Source: JANNSX01 sp031403155 (GTDB lineage: Bacteria > Pseudomonadota > Alphaproteobacteria > Rhizobiales > Hyphomicrobiaceae). From it: 17,403 nucleotides of DNA. The stretch covers positions 1-17,403 of the forward strand of contig JANNSX010000360.1 in assembly GCA_031403155.1 (NCBI GenBank), given 5' to 3'. A program made the translations under genes and the position numbers. Below the pieces are notes generated by a model, which searched no databases, was not told the origin of the DNA, and saw nothing but the letters and a program-made list of their open reading frames with translations. Below, piece after piece: positions 13,768 to 17,403 of the stretch. Every line of letters starts with the position of its first letter. The first letter of the stretch is position 1.

Positions 13768-16503
13768 CTACGCCTCGCCACCCTCGCCCTCACCCTCGCC
13801 ACCCGTCTCCTCCGGAATATGCTCGACGGAGACGACGTGCTCGCCTTCGGCGGCGCGGAAGATCGTCACGCCCTGGGTGTTGCGGCCGGCAAGCCTGATG
13901 TCGTGCACGGGGCAGCGAATGAGCTGGCCGCCGTCGGAGACGAGCATGATCTGATCGTTCTCCTCGACCGGGAAGGAGGCGACGAGCCGGCCGTTGCGAT
14001 CATTGACGATCATGGCGACGATGCCCTTGCCGCCGCGCCCGGTGGTGCGGAACTCGAAGGAGCTGGAGCGCTTGCCGAAGCCGTTCGTAGAGACGGTCAG
14101 CACCTGCTGCTCGACCGCGCTCATCTCGATGTAGCGGGCGTCGCCGAGCGTTGCATCACCGCTCGCCTCCTCGTCGCTTAGCCCTTCCTCCTCGCCGGTC
14201 TCTCCGCTGATCGCCTTGCGCATCTTGAGATAGGCGGCGCGCTCATCGCCACTGGCCTCGAAGTGGGTGAGGATGCTCATGGAGATCACCTGATCGCCCT
14301 CGGCGAGCGCAATGCCCCGGACGCCGGTCGAGTCGCGCCCCTTGAACACGCGCACCTCGGTGACCGCGAAGCGGATCGCCTGTCCCGCAGCGCTCGTCAG
14401 CAGCACGTCGTCGTTCTCCGAGCAGATGCTGACGCCGATGATCTGATCGCCCTCGTCGAGCTTCATGGCGATCTTGCCATTGCGGTTGATCTCGACGAAG
14501 TCGGAGAGCTTGTTGCGGCGGACATAGCCCGACTTCGTCGCGAACATGACGTCGAGCTTCTCCCAGCTCGCCTCATCCTCCGGTAGCGGCAGGATGGTGG
14601 TGATGCGCTCGTCCTGGGCGAGCGGCAGCAGGTTGACCAGCGCCTTGCCGATCGCCTGCGGCGTCGATAGCGGCAGCCGCCAGACCTTCATCTTGTAGGC
14701 CATGCCGCGCGAGGAGATGTAGACGACGGGCGTATGCGTGTTGACGACGAACAGGCGGGTGACGAAATCCTCCTCCCGCGTCGACATGCCGGAGCGGCCC
14801 TTGCCGCCACGCCGCTGCGCGCGATAGGCCGAAAGCGGCACGCGCTTGACGTAGCCCTTGTGGCTGACGGTGACGACCATGTCCTCGCGCTGGATCAGAT
14901 CCTCGTCGTCGACCTCGCCATCGATCTCCATGATCTCGGTTTTGCGCGGCGTGCCGAACTCTTGCCGGATGGAGGTCAGCTCGCCCTTGATGATGTCCTG
15001 CACGCGGGCGCGTGACGACAGGATGTCGAGATAGTCGGCGATCTGGTTGCCAATGGTCTGCAGCTCGCCCGCGATCTCCTCGCGGCCGAGGCCCGTCAGT
15101 CTCTGCAAGCGCAGGTCGAGGATCGCCTGTGCCTGCTCCTCCGAAAGCCGGCAGGTGCCCTGATCGGAAACTTTGTGGCGCGGATCGGCGATGAGGGCGA
15201 CCAGAGGCGCGACGTCCTTGGCCGGCCAGTTGCGCGCCATCAGGCCCTCTCGCGCCGCCGCCGGATTGGGCGCGTGGCGGATGAGGTGGATGATCTCGTC
15301 GATATTGGCGACCGCAATGGCGAGACCCACCAGCACATGCGCGCGATCGCGTGCCTTCTTCAAGAGGTGCTTCGTTCGCCGGGAGACGACCTCCTCGCGG
15401 AAGGTGATGAAGGCCACGATCATATCGCGCAGCGTCATCGTCTCCGGCCGGCCGCCGGTCAGCGCCACCATGTTGGCGCCGAACGTGTTCTGCAGCTGGG
15501 AGAAGCGGTAGAGCTGGTTCAGCACGACATCCGCCATGGCGTCGCGCTTCAGCTCGATGACGATGCGCATGCCCTCGCGGTTGCTCTCGTCCCAGATGTT
15601 GGAGATGCCCTCGATCTTCTTCTCACGCACGAGATCGGCGATTTTCTCGATCAGGTTCTCCTTGTTCACCTGATAGGGAATTTCCGTGACGATGATCGCC
15701 TCGCGATCCTTGCGGATCTCCTCGATGACGACGCGGCCCCGCAGCAGGATCGAGCCGCGGCCCTTCAAGTAGGCCGAACGGATACCGGCGCGGCCCAAGA
15801 TGATGCCGCCGGTCGGGAAGTCAGGCCCGGGCACGATCGAGAGCAGCTCTTCGTCGGCAAGCTCCGGATTGTCCATGAGCGCCACGCACGCATCGATCAC
15901 CTCGACGAGATTGTGCGGCGGGATGTTCGTCGCCATGCCGACGGCGATGCCGCCGGCGCCGTTGGCGAGGAGGTTCGGGAAACGCGCCGGCAGCACCTTC
16001 GGCTCACGCTCGGAGCCGTCGTAGTTGTCCTGGAAGTCGACCGTGTCGGCGTCGATGTCCTCGAGCAGCGAATGGGCGATCTTGGCGAGGCGGCACTCGG
16101 TGTAGCGCATGGCCGCCGGCGGATCGCCGTCGACGGAGCCGAAATTCCCCTGCCCGTCGACCAGCGGCAGGCGCATGGAGAAATCCTGCGCCATGCGCAC
16201 CAGCGCCTCGTAGACCGGGCTGTCGCCGTGCGGGTGATACTTGCCGATGACGTCGCCGACGACGCGGGCGGATTTCTTGTAGGGCCGGTTCGAGTGCAGA
16301 CCCAGCTCGTTCATGCCGTGGAGAATGCGCCGGTGCACCGGCTTGAGCCCGTCGCGGACATCGGGGAGCGCCCGACTCACGATCACGCTCATGGCGTAGC
16401 CGAGATAGGACTGCTTCATCTCGTCGACGATGGAGATGGGGCGGATGTCGGCGGGCGTCTCGCCCGTGCCGTCGCCGCCCGGGGGGCTCGGTTTCCTAGC
16501 CAA
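13768..16503 (-). CDS. gyrA: DNA gyrase subunit A
   Basis: This 911-residue protein cuts and rejoins DNA in gyrase, which with GyrB introduces negative supercoils using ATP. The catalytic tyrosine is Tyr134 in AAMRYTE. The quinolone-binding segment reads HPHGDSPVYE, with Ser95, Pro96 and Glu99 at the E. coli 83, 84 and 87 positions. The GyrA box QRRGGKG (563-569) opens the C-terminal DNA-wrapping pinwheel and shows this is GyrA rather than ParC. An acidic insert (about 775-815) and a Gly/Glu-rich tail are present, as in other alphaproteobacteria. The start is TTG 16503 with GAGG 8 bases upstream. No ATG or GTG in frame would keep the N-terminus. A palindrome follows the stop immediately. Confidence 0.97.
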   Translation of the reverse strand: MARKPSPPGGDGTGETPADIRPISIVDEMKQSYLGYAMSVIVSRALPDVRDGLKPVHRRILHGMNELGLHSNRPYKKSARVVGDVIGKYHPHGDSPVYEALVRMAQDFSMRLPLVDGQGNFGSVDGDPPAAMRYTECRLAKIAHSLLEDIDADTVDFQDNYDGSEREPKVLPARFPNLLANGAGGIAVGMATNIPPHNLVEVIDACVALMDNPELADEELLSIVPGPDFPTGGIILGRAGIRSAYLKGRGSILLRGRVVIEEIRKDREAIIVTEIPYQVNKENLIEKIADLVREKKIEGISNIWDESNREGMRIVIELKRDAMADVVLNQLYRFSQLQNTFGANMVALTGGRPETMTLRDMIVAFITFREEVVSRRTKHLLKKARDRAHVLVGLAIAVANIDEIIHLIRHAPNPAAAREGLMARNWPAKDVAPLVALIADPRHKVSDQGTCRLSEEQAQAILDLRLQRLTGLGREEIAGELQTIGNQIADYLDILSSRARVQDIIKGELTSIRQEFGTPRKTEIMEIDGEVDDEDLIQREDMVVTVSHKGYVKRVPLSAYRAQRRGGKGRSGMSTREEDFVTRLFVVNTHTPVVYISSRGMAYKMKVWRLPLSTPQAIGKALVNLLPLAQDERITTILPLPEDEASWEKLDVMFATKSGYVRRNKLSDFVEINRNGKIAMKLDEGDQIIGVSICSENDDVLLTSAAGQAIRFAVTEVRVFKGRDSTGVRGIALAEGDQVISMSILTHFEASGDERAAYLKMRKAISGETGEEEGLSDEEASGDATLGDARYIEMSAVEQQVLTVSTNGFGKRSSSFEFRTTGRGGKGIVAMIVNDRNGRLVASFPVEENDQIMLVSDGGQLIRCPVHDIRLAGRNTQGVTIFRAAEGEHVVSVEHIPEETGGEGEGEGGEA

Positions 16504-16577
16504 AATCTGCCTCGTTTTTCCTGCCGCCGTGAGCTCAGGCTCGAACGGCGTTTTTCTCAGGTCTTGGGTGGGTTCGA

Positions 16578-16607
16578 ATTGTAGGCTCTTTTATAGACGA
16601 TTCAGAA
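16578..16607 (-). promoter_or_regulatory. Candidate gyrA promoter
   Basis: On the minus strand TACAAT (16583-16578) is one base from the -10 consensus. TTCTGA (16607-16602) lies 18 bases upstream as a weak -35. It would start transcription about 65-70 bases before the gyrA TTG. The AT-rich stretch TATAAAA between the two may help melting. The prediction rests on eye inspection only. Confidence 0.35.
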
Positions 16608-16972
16608 GCCCACCGATAGCCACGCGGCCCGCGACTTTTCGCTTATTGCACAGGCGTTTGGGCTTATGCGTCAGCGGCGGCGGGAAGGGCAGCCGTCCGC
16701 GCTGGGGCGAATAGCATCGCACGGGCGCTTATCGTGATCGGCCGATTGAATGATTTCGCCGATGCAGGCTTTTCAGGCCGAGACAACCCGATCACAGAGT
16801 CGTCTTGAGACCTGGCCGCTTCCCGAGATTGTCAGCCGACGTGAATGGGTCGTGTCTCTGTCTAAATTTCTGCCGGGGCCAAGAGCTGTCGGAGCCGACA
16901 GCGGCGCCAACAATTTCAGCACTCTTCAGAAATAGACATTCGGCGGGCCGCTTTGATGATGGCACCGCAGCC

Positions 16973-17000
16973 TGTCCGGGAATTTAAGATATTCCGGACA
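16973..17000. repeat. Inverted repeat TGTCCGG/CCGGACA
   Basis: TGTCCGGGAAT (16973-16983) and ATTCCGGACA (16991-17000) pair over 10 bp with one bulged G and a short AT-rich loop. It lies in the less GC-rich stretch upstream of gyrA. TGTCCGG-type ends occur in some insertion sequences, but no transposase is visible. It could also be an operator. Confidence 0.4.
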
Positions 17001-17098
17001 CCCCTAGGATTAATCAGCATACATATATTTGGTGCCGGCATGCCCTGCGGCGAACTGCCGCCCGACGCATTCCACGACAACCAAACGCTGCCCGAATT

Positions 17099-17403
17099 TC
17101 ATTTCGAGTTGGCGATCGGCGGAAGAACTCGCAATCCCAATACAGCGGCGACGTAGCAGCCAAGCATGCCCCATCGTTCCGCTGTTGCGAGTTTGAACAC
17201 AACTTCGCGGGGAAAAATCCTGAGCAGAACTTCGTGTGCTGATACGTAGCCGGAACCAGAGCAATCCGTGCGCTGGATCTCCATTCCCAATCCTTCAGAG
17301 CTAAACTGGTACTCCTCCTGCATCCGCTTGTCGGCCGCATTGCATGGATACACCTCTCCGGTTCTGAAAAAGATGTAGCCGTGGATCACCACAAGTCCGA
17401 CTA
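17099..17403 (-). CDS. Possible small membrane protein, partial at window edge
   Basis: A minus-strand frame enters from the window edge and ends at TGA 17101-17099, giving about 101 visible residues. Two adjacent GTG codons at 17392-17387 could start it, but the frame remains open to 17403, so it may be a longer protein cut by the window. It has a hydrophobic N-terminal stretch (GLVVIHGYIFF) and another near the C-terminus (WGMLGCYVAAVLGLRVL) flanking a polar region with two cysteines (YPCN, TDCSG). That pattern suits a small two-helix membrane protein with an exposed loop. I do not recognise the family. The surrounding base composition is lower in GC than the rest, which could mean recent acquisition. 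It could be a chance frame. Confidence 0.38.
   Translation of the reverse strand, partial: VGLVVIHGYIFFRTGEVYPCNAADKRMQEEYQFSSEGLGMEIQRTDCSGSGYVSAHEVLLRIFPREVVFKLATAERWGMLGCYVAAVLGLRVLPPIANSK

Larger units (their letters stand above)
16504..17098. other. Upstream region of gyrA, no gene seen
   Basis: This 595-base stretch between the window-end ORF and gyrA has no convincing gene. Short plus-strand frames (16750-16935 and 16953-17156) lack ribosome binding sites. The part after about 16750 looks less GC-rich than the rest of the window. It contains a probable gyrA promoter near 16578-16607 and an inverted repeat at 16973-17000. The ssb gene often found upstream of gyrA in this group is not seen. 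Confidence 0.45.

Noticed and set aside
15175..16584. 469-codon plus-strand frame antisense to gyrA
   Set aside because: Long antisense frames are common over GC-rich genes. gyrA on the other strand is unambiguous.
16953..17156. 67-codon plus-strand ORF upstream of gyrA
   Set aside because: No ribosome binding site, it overlaps the inverted repeat, and there is no protein-like pattern.

Overview
The window is a high-GC bacterial chromosome segment, most likely from an alphaproteobacterium of the order Hyphomicrobiales (Rhizobiales). That placement is an inference. It rests on three things: the gene orders tig-clpP-clpX and pdxJ-acpS-lepB-rnc-era, the style of the encoded proteins (for example an acidic insert in the GyrA C-terminal domain), and intergenic palindromes of the kind common in that group.

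Layout. Positions 1-2590, minus strand: start of clpX, then clpP and tig (trigger factor), a protein-quality-control block. Next come a minus-strand tRNA-Leu(TAG), a plus-strand exported FecR-domain protein and a convergent minus-strand HU gene, with two hairpins between the last two. Positions 4260-7958 are accessory: a small minus-strand hypothetical gene, a plus-strand class II histone-deacetylase-like amidohydrolase, a small lipoprotein, decayed pieces of N,N-dimethylformamidase-like genes (small-subunit-like 5' part fused to two out-of-frame large-subunit-like fragments), and a ureohydrolase of the agmatinase/arginase superfamily. Positions 8161-9337, minus strand: a CPBP-family membrane protease and a small hypothetical protein. 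Positions 9474-13530, minus strand: the conserved block pdxJ-acpS-lepB-rnc-era (vitamin B6 synthesis, ACP activation, signal peptidase I, RNase III, Era GTPase), interrupted between acpS and lepB by about 480 bases holding an inverted pair of repeats. Positions 13768-16503, minus strand: gyrA, followed by another inverted pair of palindromes. The last ~900 bases look less GC-rich and hold only a possible minus-strand small membrane-protein ORF running off the end.

How the genes relate. The housekeeping blocks handle protein folding and turnover, RNA processing and ribosome maturation, secretion, cofactor supply and DNA topology. The accessory block puts three kinds of C-N bond hydrolase side by side (deacetylase-like, formamidase-like, amidinohydrolase-like). 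It looks like a partly deleted amide or polyamine nitrogen-scavenging locus. I found no CRISPR array, prophage, complete insertion sequence or clearly new defence system. The most interesting signals are the decayed formamidase locus, the His/Asp-rich tail of trigger factor, the ureohydrolase metal-site variant, the GyrA quinolone-pocket variant and the paired intergenic palindromes.
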